The notes below the pieces were generated by a model, which did not search any database, had not been told where the DNA came from, and was given only the letters and a program-made list of their open reading frames with translations. Shown here in pieces: positions 1 through 5,621 of a DNA stretch of 5,621 nucleotides. Both the position numbers and the translations under genes were made by a program. This DNA comes from Phycisphaerales bacterium UBA3158 (lineage in GTDB: Bacteria; Planctomycetota; Phycisphaerae; Phycisphaerales; SM1A02), in assembly GCA_002364555.1 (NCBI GenBank), contig DEYM01000024.1, positions 10,551-16,171 of the forward strand. The letters run 5' to 3'. Position 1 is the first letter of the stretch. Every line of letters starts with the position of its first letter.

Positions 1-1
1 C

Positions 2-36
2 CCCGCCCCGCTCTACGGCGGGTCGGGTTTTTTTTT
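2..36 (+). terminator. Rho-independent terminator of a gene upstream of the window
   Basis: Bases 2-12 pair with 17-27 around a CTAC loop (13-16). The stem has four GC pairs, one C/T mismatch (6 and 23), five more GC pairs and a closing T-G wobble. Nine T residues follow directly (28-36). This is a textbook intrinsic terminator for + strand transcription. There is no T run on the other side, so it does not look bidirectional. It implies a + strand gene ending just before base 1 and separates that gene's transcription from the peptidase gene that follows. Confidence 0.88.
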
Positions 37-106
37 GCGTTTTAGAATCCCTGGAATCAAGACCCGATCTTTGTGATCGAGGGATTGATATATGTGCAAA
101 TACATG

Positions 107-135
107 TTGGTTTTGGCATCTTGGACTGCTAATCT
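107..135 (+). promoter_or_regulatory. Weak candidate promoter for the peptidase gene
   Basis: TTGGTT (107-112) lies 17 bases from TAATCT (130-135), which is preceded by an extended -10 style TG at 127-128. The match to a sigma-70 consensus is poor. The position suits a transcript beginning near 142 with translation from ATG 188, and would exclude the upstream ATG at 92. Planctomycete promoters are not well predicted by this consensus, so this is only a suggestion. Confidence 0.18.
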
Positions 136-173
136 GAAGGGTTCAGGAATCGATCTTCAGGCATTTGGAAATC

Positions 174-178
174 GGGAG
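174..178 (+). promoter_or_regulatory. Shine-Dalgarno-like GGGAG deciding the start at 188
   Basis: GGGAG ends nine bases before ATG 188. The ATG at 92 also has a purine-rich GAGGG (79-83) eight bases upstream, so the ribosome site alone does not settle the start. The choice of 188 rests mainly on the signal peptide that begins exactly there. Confidence 0.45.
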
Positions 179-187
179 TGGTGGGGC

Positions 188-2938
188 ATGCGTGCCGGAG
201 CAATCCAATTCATTTCGGCCTCCATGGTGCTGCTGTCCACGGCATGGGCGGACATCCCGGGACTTCATCCGGATCTGCTCGAGCAGGATGCCGGTTACTG
301 GTATCAACGCGATCGATCCGACTCCCCGCTGGGTGTGGCCTCTTCAGTTGTCTGCATCCAGTTGAACACGGGCGTACAGCTTCCCATCGGAGAAGAGATC
401 ATCCGGGCCTGGGGAGGTCTGGTCTACGACCGTCTTGAATCGGTTCAGGGAATCGTCGCAGAGGTCCCTGCGGCCGACCTGGTGAATCTGAGCAGTGTGC
501 CAATCATTCGATGGATCGAGCCAGTGCTCCCTCCTCTGACAGCCACCGCCAACGAGATGCGTGAATGCTCCGGGATCGACATCGTCCAGAATCATCCATG
601 GTCTCTGGACGGTACGGGCATCAGATTGGGACAGATAGAAGTCGATTTTCCCAGCAATACCCATCCCGATCTGACTGGTCGAATGACGTATCACTCGTCC
701 GGATCGGCCGGTGGACATCCGACCCATGTCGCCGGAATCATGGCTGGCGACGGTACATCCAGTGGCGGCCTCTATCGAGGCGTCGCGACCAATGCGAAAA
801 TCGATGCACATCTGATCGATGATCTCGATGGGTATCTGTTCTTCACCAATCCCGGAAATCTCGAATCCATTTATGCCAAACAGCATCTGCTGGGTGGAGC
901 AGCCGCGGTCAACCAGTCCATGGGAATCAACGTCGGAGCCAACGGCTATCCATGCTGGCTTCTGGGCGACTACGGAATGACGTCCGCTGTTCTCGACGAA
1001 ATCGTGCGTGGCTCCCAGGGCGAGCCGTTCGTCAGCGTCTGGTCTGCTGGCAACGAACGCAGTTTCGACACATGTCCTGATCTGTACGGGACGATCTCGT
1101 CACCAGCCGGTGCAAAGAACATCATCACGGTAGGTGCCGTATACAGCAATACCTCCAATACCACCTGGTTCTCCAGTTGGGGTCCCACGGATGACGGTCG
1201 TCTCAAGCCGGATGTGGTGGCTGCCGGAAGCCAGCTGGGCGGGGATGGTGGAATCACCTCCTGCAAGCAGCTGGGTGGATACGAGGTCAGATCGGGAACC
1301 TCGATGTCGGCGCCGGTTGTGACTGGTGTCGTTGGTCTCATGCGGCAGGTCTGGAATGAATCCATGGGCAACGCCACGCCTCCGCTCCCATCGACCTACA
1401 AGGCGATTCTCTGTCATACGGCTGAGGATGGCTGGAATGCGGGTCCAGACTATCGAACCGGTTGGGGGCTCGTGCAGGCCGAAGCGGCCATCGCCCTCAT
1501 GTCCGAACGAACCTGGCAACAACGATCGATTGGTTCCAGCGGAATCGAGCTGATTCCCTTCGAAGTCACGGATTCCAGCACACCGCTTCGCATCACCATC
1601 GCCTGGGACGATCCCGCTGCCCAGCCGGGGAACAACGCGGGTCTCGTCAACGATCTCGATCTTCTGCTGCAGGCACCTGATGGAACACTTCATTTTCCAT
1701 GGACTCTGGATCCGATGAATCCCGAATCTGCTGCTGTGAGGACGAAGGCCGATCGCAACAATCCGATCGAACAGGTGCTCGTCGATGTCCCTGTCCCGGG
1801 TAGTTGGAACGTCATTGTGACGGCATCCACACTCGCTGGTGATGGTCATCAGATCTACAGCCTCGTGAGTGAACCTCCACTTCCGATCACGATTCTCCAG
1901 ATCGATCCTCTTCCCGAGTACATACCTCTGGATGGTCTGATCGAGATATCGGTCGATGTCGCCACGATTGGTGAAGCCGTCGTGCCCGGCACGGCGAAGC
2001 TCCTGTACCGAATCGATGATGACATGTTCCAGTCCACCGATCTTCTTCTTGATATGGATGGTCGGTATCGAGCTGGGTTGTCGGATCTACCGTGTGGTTC
2101 AACCGTCTCTTTCTATGTCAGTCTCGAGTCGACGGTTTCCGGGGTTCACACACTGCCCACAGGGGGTTCTGCCGATCCTTTCCTGTTGCAGGTGGGGCCA
2201 TCCCTGGAAACGACATTCATGGATTCATTCGACGAGGATCAGGGCTGGACGACCGGCGGCACGGCGACCGAGGGCCACTGGACACGTTCGGTTCCGACGA
2301 CTGAATGCAATTGGATGGGCGAGCCCAATTCAGATTCGGAACCTGATTCGACGATGTGCATGCTCACGGAGGTCAATCTCCCCCTTGATTGCGGCGATGT
2401 GGACAATGGATGCGTCGAACTGATCTCGCCCAGGCTTGATGCTCTTGGTGCCGACGTACGGATTTCCTATGCGAGATTCTTCATCAGCGAAGACGATTCC
2501 TGGCCCTATACCAACGATCGCCTGGTCGTCTCCTTCTCGGTGGACGATGGCATGTCCTGGCATGTTCTCGAGACCGTCAATAAGGCGGATGACACATCTG
2601 GCCAATGGACCACGAGAGAGTGGTTCATGGATACCGTCGACAACTTCGTTCCAACGGACGAGCTTCTGTTGAAGTTCGTCGCCTGCGACTATTCGAATCC
2701 AACCGATGTCGAAGCGGCCGTCGATGCGGTCCGTATAGAACAGAATCCGTGTGCCGATCTGGAGCCGACATGCATACAGGATCTGGTCGGCAATGATGGT
2801 CTGGTCGATATACAGGATCTTCTTCGCATGCTGGCCGGATACGGTCTGGACGATCCGGTCTGCGATCTCGATCAGGATGGCGATGTCGACATCGAGGATC
2901 TTCTCAGCGTGCTGAACGCATGGGGCACATGTGACTGA
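188..2938 (+). CDS. Secreted S8 (subtilisin-like) serine peptidase with accessory beta-domains and C-terminal dockerin-like module
   Basis: Predicted extracellular endopeptidase of 916 residues, numbered here from ATG 188. The frame is open from ATG 92, which would add 32 residues, but a clean signal peptide starts at 188 (MR, a hydrophobic core, then STAWA cut before DIPG at about residue 21). Residues 45-120 resemble an I9-type propeptide, ending in a WIEP motif. The catalytic domain spans about 135-440. Its His box is HPTHVAG (His177), the oxyanion Asn is in SAGNER (Asn289), and the nucleophile is in SGTSMSAP (Ser372). The Asp box is unusual: IEVD (Glu151, Asp153) stands where IDTG or IDSG is expected. 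Residues 450-560 match the beta-sandwich that follows the KP-43-type catalytic domain (AWDDP, LVNDLDL, PDG, NNPIEQV). About 568-670 is Ig-like (a YRAG...LPCGSTVSFYV pattern), and 672-850 is a MAM/jelly-roll-like domain of the kind seen in planctomycete exoproteins. Residues 856-916 form a dockerin-like pair whose second loop is canonical (DLDQDGDVDIED) and whose first is degenerate; it ends AWGTCD. The family is secure; the substrate is unknown. Confidence 0.92.
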   Translation: MRAGAIQFISASMVLLSTAWADIPGLHPDLLEQDAGYWYQRDRSDSPLGVASSVVCIQLNTGVQLPIGEEIIRAWGGLVYDRLESVQGIVAEVPAADLVNLSSVPIIRWIEPVLPPLTATANEMRECSGIDIVQNHPWSLDGTGIRLGQIEVDFPSNTHPDLTGRMTYHSSGSAGGHPTHVAGIMAGDGTSSGGLYRGVATNAKIDAHLIDDLDGYLFFTNPGNLESIYAKQHLLGGAAAVNQSMGINVGANGYPCWLLGDYGMTSAVLDEIVRGSQGEPFVSVWSAGNERSFDTCPDLYGTISSPAGAKNIITVGAVYSNTSNTTWFSSWGPTDDGRLKPDVVAAGSQLGGDGGITSCKQLGGYEVRSGTSMSAPVVTGVVGLMRQVWNESMGNATPPLPSTYKAILCHTAEDGWNAGPDYRTGWGLVQAEAAIALMSERTWQQRSIGSSGIELIPFEVTDSSTPLRITIAWDDPAAQPGNNAGLVNDLDLLLQAPDGTLHFPWTLDPMNPESAAVRTKADRNNPIEQVLVDVPVPGSWNVIVTASTLAGDGHQIYSLVSEPPLPITILQIDPLPEYIPLDGLIEISVDVATIGEAVVPGTAKLLYRIDDDMFQSTDLLLDMDGRYRAGLSDLPCGSTVSFYVSLESTVSGVHTLPTGGSADPFLLQVGPSLETTFMDSFDEDQGWTTGGTATEGHWTRSVPTTECNWMGEPNSDSEPDSTMCMLTEVNLPLDCGDVDNGCVELISPRLDALGADVRISYARFFISEDDSWPYTNDRLVVSFSVDDGMSWHVLETVNKADDTSGQWTTREWFMDTVDNFVPTDELLLKFVACDYSNPTDVEAAVDAVRIEQNPCADLEPTCIQDLVGNDGLVDIQDLLRMLAGYGLDDPVCDLDQDGDVDIEDLLSVLNAWGTCD

Positions 2939-2947
2939 AGTGTGATG

Positions 2948-2965
2948 GCCTCCATCGGTAGAGGC
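2948..2965. terminator. Weak hairpin between convergent genes
   Basis: GCCTC (2948-2952) and GAGGC (2961-2965) can form a five-pair stem with an eight-base loop in the 38-base gap between two convergent genes. No T run follows on either strand, so it is not a standard intrinsic terminator. A role in ending transcription from both sides is suggested only by its position. Confidence 0.2.
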
Positions 2966-2976
2966 ACATGGGCGAT

Positions 2977-4404
2977 CTACTCGCAGAGGCCCCATTCACC
3001 GATGATCAGCAGGATGTCGTTGACGTTCACCAGTCCGTCACCATCGACATCGGCGGGGCAGTCCTGATCTGGAATGCAATCGCCCCAGGCGTCGATCACG
3101 ATGAGTGCATCATTCACATCGATGAAGCCGTCGCCGTTGGTGTCGGGACATTGGCATGCTGTCTCGAAGATGTACGCGCTGCCGCAGTCTGCACCGTTGT
3201 CGTCATCTAGACGCGATCCGGCAATAGCGGCGGTTCCCGAGATGGCGACGGAGTAACCGAATTGTTCAGCGATTGAACCATCCGAGGCCAGCAGCTTGGC
3301 AGTCTCCGGCCAGCTGCCATCTTGTTGTTGCTCGAATATATAGGCACTGCCGGAGGCACTTTCATTGTCATCATCTCCATAGGCTCCAACCAGGGCAATG
3401 GTTCCCGAGATATCGACGGAGTGGCCGAAGTAGTCAGAGCTTGCCCCATCCGAGGCCAGCAGCTTGGTGGTCTCCAGCCAGCTGCCATCTTGTTGCTGCT
3501 GGAAGATGTAGGCACTGCCGGAGGAACTTTCATTGTCATCATCGGCATAGTTCCCAACCAGAGCGATGGTTCCCGAGATAGCGATGTTGTAGCCGAACCT
3601 GTCATCGCTTGCCCCATCCGAGGCCAGCAGCTTGGCAGTCTCCAGCCAGCTGCCATCTTGTTGCTGCTGAAAGATATAGGCACTTCCTTTTTCATCGTCG
3701 TTATAGGCTCCAATCATCGCGGTGGTTCCCGAGATGGCGACGGCGCGGCCGAAGTAGTCATCGCTTGCCCCATCCGAGGCCAGCAGCTTGGCAGTCTCCA
3801 GCCAGGTGCCGTCTACTTGTTGCTCGAAGATGTAGGCACTGCCGGAGTTTGTTCCGTTGTCATCATCGCCATAGCTTCCAATCAGAGCGGTGGTTTCCGA
3901 GATGGCGACGGAGCGGCCGAATAGGTCATCGCTTGCCCCATCCGAGGCCAGCAGCTTGGCAGTCTCCAGCCAGCTGCCATCTTGTTGTTGCTGAAAGATG
4001 TAGGCACTTCCGGAGGCACTTTCATTGTCATCATCGCCATAGCTTCCAACCAGAGCGGTGGTTCCGGAGATCGCTACGGAGTAACCGAACTTGTCATACA
4101 ACGTACCATCCGAGGCCAGTAGCTTGGCAGTCTCCAGCCAGCTGCCATCTTGTTGTTGCTCGAGGATATAGGCACTACCGGAGTCGGTTCCGTCATCATC
4201 ATCGCTATAGGCTCCAACCAGAGCGGTGTTTCCGGAGATGGCAACGAAGGAGCCGAACTTGTCACCTTCTGAACCATCCGAAGCAAGCAGCTTGGCTGTT
4301 TCAACCGGATCACAGCTGGACTCATCGTGAGCCATCGCAGCCGGGACCATCAGCCCCGAGATGCCAGGTACTACAAGCAACAAGCTGGTGAACAAGCCCT
4401 TCAT
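2977..4404 (-). CDS. Secreted FG-GAP repeat protein (predicted seven-bladed beta-propeller) with C-terminal dockerin-like module
   Basis: A 475-residue exported protein, numbered from the ATG at 4404. A longer start at 4431 is in frame, but a strong Shine-Dalgarno lies inside those extra codons and the signal peptide begins at 4404 (MKGLFTSLLL..., with AMA cut before HDESS at about residue 25). Residues 35-414 contain seven tandem FG-GAP repeats (FG-GAP_2 type). Each holds the pattern ETAKLLASDG, then FGxSVAISGxxAlVG, an Asp-rich loop such as DDDN, then SGSAYIF. The FG pairs fall at residues 50, 106, 162, 218, 270, 326 and 382. Seven units of about 56 residues fit a closed seven-bladed propeller like that of integrin alpha; this is inference from the family. 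The Asp-rich loops may bind calcium. Residues 417-475 carry two canonical dockerin/EF-hand-like loops (DTNGDGFIDVND and DVDGDGLVNVND) and end EWGLCE. It converges with the peptidase gene and lies downstream of another dockerin-bearing gene on its own strand. The binding partner is unknown; adhesion or surface display is plausible, and no enzyme motif is seen. Confidence 0.93.
   Translation of the reverse strand: MKGLFTSLLLVVPGISGLMVPAAMAHDESSCDPVETAKLLASDGSEGDKFGSFVAISGNTALVGAYSDDDDGTDSGSAYILEQQQDGSWLETAKLLASDGTLYDKFGYSVAISGTTALVGSYGDDDNESASGSAYIFQQQQDGSWLETAKLLASDGASDDLFGRSVAISETTALIGSYGDDDNGTNSGSAYIFEQQVDGTWLETAKLLASDGASDDYFGRAVAISGTTAMIGAYNDDEKGSAYIFQQQQDGSWLETAKLLASDGASDDRFGYNIAISGTIALVGNYADDDNESSSGSAYIFQQQQDGSWLETTKLLASDGASSDYFGHSVDISGTIALVGAYGDDDNESASGSAYIFEQQQDGSWPETAKLLASDGSIAEQFGYSVAISGTAAIAGSRLDDDNGADCGSAYIFETACQCPDTNGDGFIDVNDALIVIDAWGDCIPDQDCPADVDGDGLVNVNDILLIIGEWGLCE
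3163..4302 (-). repeat. Seven tandem 168-bp FG-GAP coding repeats
   Basis: In coding order the units are 4135-4302, 3967-4134, 3799-3966, 3643-3798, 3475-3642, 3307-3474 and 3163-3306. Five are full 168-bp units. The fourth is 156 bp because four residues are missing between the Asp-rich loop and GSAYIF (NDDEKGSAYIF). The last ends after YIFET, as expected when the final propeller strand is supplied by the first unit. Similarity is visible at the DNA level: the block around CCATCCGAGGCCAGCAGC recurs almost unchanged. This points to growth by tandem duplication or homogenisation by recombination. Confidence 0.92.
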
Positions 4405-4409
4405 GTCGG

Positions 4410-4421
4410 CCTCTTTCCTCC
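4410..4421 (-). promoter_or_regulatory. Strong Shine-Dalgarno fixing the FG-GAP gene start
   Basis: On the - strand this reads GGAGGAAAGAGG and ends five bases before the ATG at 4404. It contains two anti-16S-like stretches, GGAGG and AAGAGG. It lies inside the reading frame of the longer possible start at 4431, which has no such site ahead of it, so translation from 4404 is strongly preferred. Confidence 0.75.
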
Positions 4422-4429
4422 AGTCTTCC

Positions 4430-4456
4430 ATCTTATGGAAGGGGACTCGGTTTCAA
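4430..4456 (-). promoter_or_regulatory. Weak candidate promoter for the FG-GAP gene
   Basis: On the - strand, TTGAAA (4456-4451) is followed after 15 bases by TAAGAT (4435-4430). The spacing is short and the -10 is only a partial match. Transcription would begin near 4423, just before the Shine-Dalgarno, giving a very short leader and excluding the ATG at 4431. Alternatively the gene may be read from the upstream gene's transcript across the 128-base gap. Confidence 0.2.
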
Positions 4457-4505
4457 TCCATAAAAGCACGCATATGGAGGATGCCTGAACCACGGACTGC
4501 AGGAG

Positions 4506-4519
4506 AACTGGAAACAGTT
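4506..4519. terminator. Small perfect hairpin after the third gene
   Basis: AACTG (4506-4510) and CAGTT (4515-4519) form a perfect five-pair stem with a GAAA loop on the + strand (TTTC on the - strand). It begins 13 bases past the stop codon of the gene at 4533-5621. The stem is short and AT-containing, and no T run follows on the - strand, so a terminator role is weakly supported. Confidence 0.22.
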
Positions 4520-4532
4520 ATTTAATGTTGTA

Positions 4533-5621
4533 TCAGAGCTTGTTCTCGCAGCCCCATTCCTGAATGATCAGCAGTACATCGTTCACGTTGACCAATCCAT
4601 CAGGTTCGCCATCAGGGCCTCCGATGTCGGCGGTGCAATCATTGTTGCTGCAGTCGACTCCAAACTGTTCGATAACGATGAGGAGATCATTCACATCGAT
4701 AAATCCATCCTGATTGATATCAGGACAATCGCATTCGTCTGGAACGCCATTGTTGTTCTCATCCTGTGAATTACCGAAGGCGATGTCGATGAAATCGGGG
4801 AAGCCGTTCTCGTTGCAATCGGGCTCGCAGTCATCCGGAAGTCCATTGAAATTGACATCGTTGCTTGTCCCATTGGCGATATCGCAGAAGTCGGCGATGC
4901 CATTTGGCTGGCAATCCGAATAGCCTTCTTCGCACTGATCGTAGAGGTTGTTTTCGTCGCAGTCCTTCAGAATGCCCTGGATGAAATCACACTCGTCGGG
5001 TATTCCATTTTCATTGCAGTCGCCGCTGGCTCCATCCTCAATATCGCAATCATCTCGTACGCCGTTGTTGTTGCAATCGATGTAGTCCGACTCACATGTA
5101 TCCGGAGTTCCGTTGTCATTGCAATCAAGTGCCGTGCCATCGGCTATGTCGCAGTCGTCCGGAACGCCATTGGCATCGCAGTCCTGGCTGATGCCCGCGG
5201 CAATATCGCATTCGTCCGGAGTTCCATTGCTGTTGCAGTCTCCGGAATCTCCGAATTCGATGTCGCAGGAATCGGGAACTGCATTTCCATTGCAGTCGAA
5301 GCTGGTTCCGAAGACGTTGATGTCACACCAGTCCGGGATTCCATTGTTGTTGCAATCCTGTTCGGTTCCCTCATCTATCTCATAATCGTCCGGGACGCCG
5401 TCGCCATCGCAGTCGATGTCACATTCATCCGGGATGCCGTTGGCATTGAGATCCTCACTGGTTCCATCAGCGATGTCGCAGTTATCGCCAATGCCATTGT
5501 TGTTGCAGTCCTCGCATTCATCCGGGATGCCGTTGCCGTCGCAGTCCAGCGAATTTCCGAACGATATATCGAGATAATCCGGGACATTGTTTCCATTGCA
5601 ATCGGGCTTGCAGTCATCGGG
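4533..5621 (-). CDS. Partial secreted TSP3-like calcium-binding repeat protein with C-terminal dockerin-like module
   Basis: The 3' part of a gene whose start lies beyond the right edge. The frame is open without interruption for 362 codons from base 5621 to the TGA at 4535-4533. Residues here are counted from the window edge. Residues 1-298 are at least 17 consecutive units of the pattern DCNxNGxPDxCDIxxGxSx. Long units of about 19-20 residues mix with short ones of 12-16 (for example DCDGNGIPDECE). The Asp/Asn-rich core resembles thrombospondin type 3 calcium-binding repeats, and most units keep two Cys that could form disulfides. Residues 299-362 are a two-loop dockerin-like module. Its first loop is DINQDGFIDVND, and its second is extended to DIGGPDGEPDGLVNVND; the end is EWGCENKL. 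The module is strikingly close to that of the FG-GAP gene downstream on the same strand. Such arrays in planctomycetes often form a stalk between an N-terminal functional domain and the C-terminus. That N-terminal part is not in the window, so the function is unknown. Calcium binding is inferred. Confidence 0.92.
   Translation of the reverse strand, partial: PDDCKPDCNGNNVPDYLDISFGNSLDCDGNGIPDECEDCNNNGIGDNCDIADGTSEDLNANGIPDECDIDCDGDGVPDDYEIDEGTEQDCNNNGIPDWCDINVFGTSFDCNGNAVPDSCDIEFGDSGDCNSNGTPDECDIAAGISQDCDANGVPDDCDIADGTALDCNDNGTPDTCESDYIDCNNNGVRDDCDIEDGASGDCNENGIPDECDFIQGILKDCDENNLYDQCEEGYSDCQPNGIADFCDIANGTSNDVNFNGLPDDCEPDCNENGFPDFIDIAFGNSQDENNNGVPDECDCPDINQDGFIDVNDLLIVIEQFGVDCSNNDCTADIGGPDGEPDGLVNVNDVLLIIQEWGCENKL
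4728..5621 (-). repeat. Array of at least 17 TSP3-like coding repeats
   Basis: The repeats are clear in protein (DCNxNGxPDxCD cores) and visible in DNA as recurring TCCGGNNTNCCNTTGNNNTTGCANTC-like stretches on the + strand. Unit length varies from about 36 to 60 bp, always in multiples of three. Some units are degenerate: DCDENNLYDQCE lacks the Pro-Asp, and DLNANGIPDECD and DVNFNGLPDDCE lack the first Cys. The spread of changes suggests an older array than the FG-GAP one. It continues past the window edge. Confidence 0.9.

Noticed and set aside
1100..1849. A 249-codon - strand frame inside the peptidase gene
   Set aside because: It is antisense to the catalytic and beta-sandwich coding region. 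It shows no recognisable domain, and the opposite strand is fully explained by conserved subtilisin motifs.
2330..2995. A 221-codon - strand frame covering the 3' end of the peptidase gene
   Set aside because: It is antisense to the MAM-like and dockerin-like coding region and overlaps the end of the FG-GAP gene. Its sequence looks like a shadow of the Asp-rich loops on the other strand.
3163..4302. 168-bp tandem repeat considered as a non-coding satellite or assembly artefact
   Set aside because: Units differ by many substitutions that keep the protein pattern, and the only length change is an exact 12-bp in-frame loss. This fits selected coding repeats better than an artefact.
3322..4391. 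Long overlapping open frames on the + strand (3322-3924 and 3609-4391) opposite the FG-GAP gene
   Set aside because: They mirror the tandem repeat. Because the repeat unit is a multiple of three, any frame without a stop in one unit stays open through all of them. Their translations are low-complexity repeats with no signal peptide or known domain, whereas the - strand frame has a signal peptide, FG-GAP motifs and a dockerin-like end.
4405..4532. Possible small gene or regulatory RNA in the 128-base gap
   Set aside because: No start codon with a ribosome site leads to a credible peptide, and the only structure is a five-pair hairpin. Nothing matches a known riboswitch.
4728..5621. Possible CRISPR array, suggested by regularly recurring short similar stretches
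   Set aside because: The recurring pieces are imperfect, vary in spacing by multiples of three, and translate in one open frame to TSP3-like repeats. There are no unique spacers between constant repeats.

Overview
The window most likely comes from a planctomycete, probably of the Phycisphaerae type. This is an inference from domain style, not from a marker gene. All three proteins end in the two-loop, dockerin-like module (DxNxDGxxDxxDLL...WG, finishing close to a Cys) that is very common at the C-termini of secreted proteins in that group. Two of them also carry typical planctomycete extracellular repeats: FG-GAP repeats, and DCNxNGxPDxCD repeats resembling thrombospondin type 3. No RNA gene, insertion sequence, CRISPR array or phage gene is visible.

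Layout. Bases 2-36 are a strong rho-independent terminator on the + strand, belonging to a gene that ends before the window. A + strand gene (188-2938; the frame is open from an ATG at 92) encodes a secreted multidomain subtilisin-family (S8) peptidase. It has a signal peptide, an I9-like propeptide, a catalytic domain, a KP-43-like beta-sandwich, an Ig-like domain, a MAM/jelly-roll-like domain and a terminal dockerin-like module. After a 38-base gap comes a convergent - strand gene (2977-4404) for a secreted protein with exactly seven FG-GAP repeats, predicted to be a seven-bladed beta-propeller, plus a dockerin-like module. Upstream of it on the same strand, across 128 bases, is the 3' part of a third gene (4533 to the window edge). 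It encodes at least 17 acidic, cysteine-containing, TSP3-like calcium-binding repeats and a closely related dockerin-like module.

How the genes relate. No metabolic pathway is visible. The shared theme is export to the cell surface or exterior with a common C-terminal module. The modules of genes 2 and 3 are nearly the same in sequence, and that of gene 1 is a different subtype. Whether these modules act as true dockerins, sorting tags or surface anchors cannot be told from this window, and no cohesin is encoded here. The most notable points are the non-canonical catalytic Asp motif of the peptidase (Ile-Glu-Val-Asp in place of Asp-Ser/Thr-Gly), the clean seven-unit 168-bp repeat array with one unit 12 bp shorter, and the large open reading frame that runs off the right edge. 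Nothing here is convincing evidence for an entirely new kind of system.
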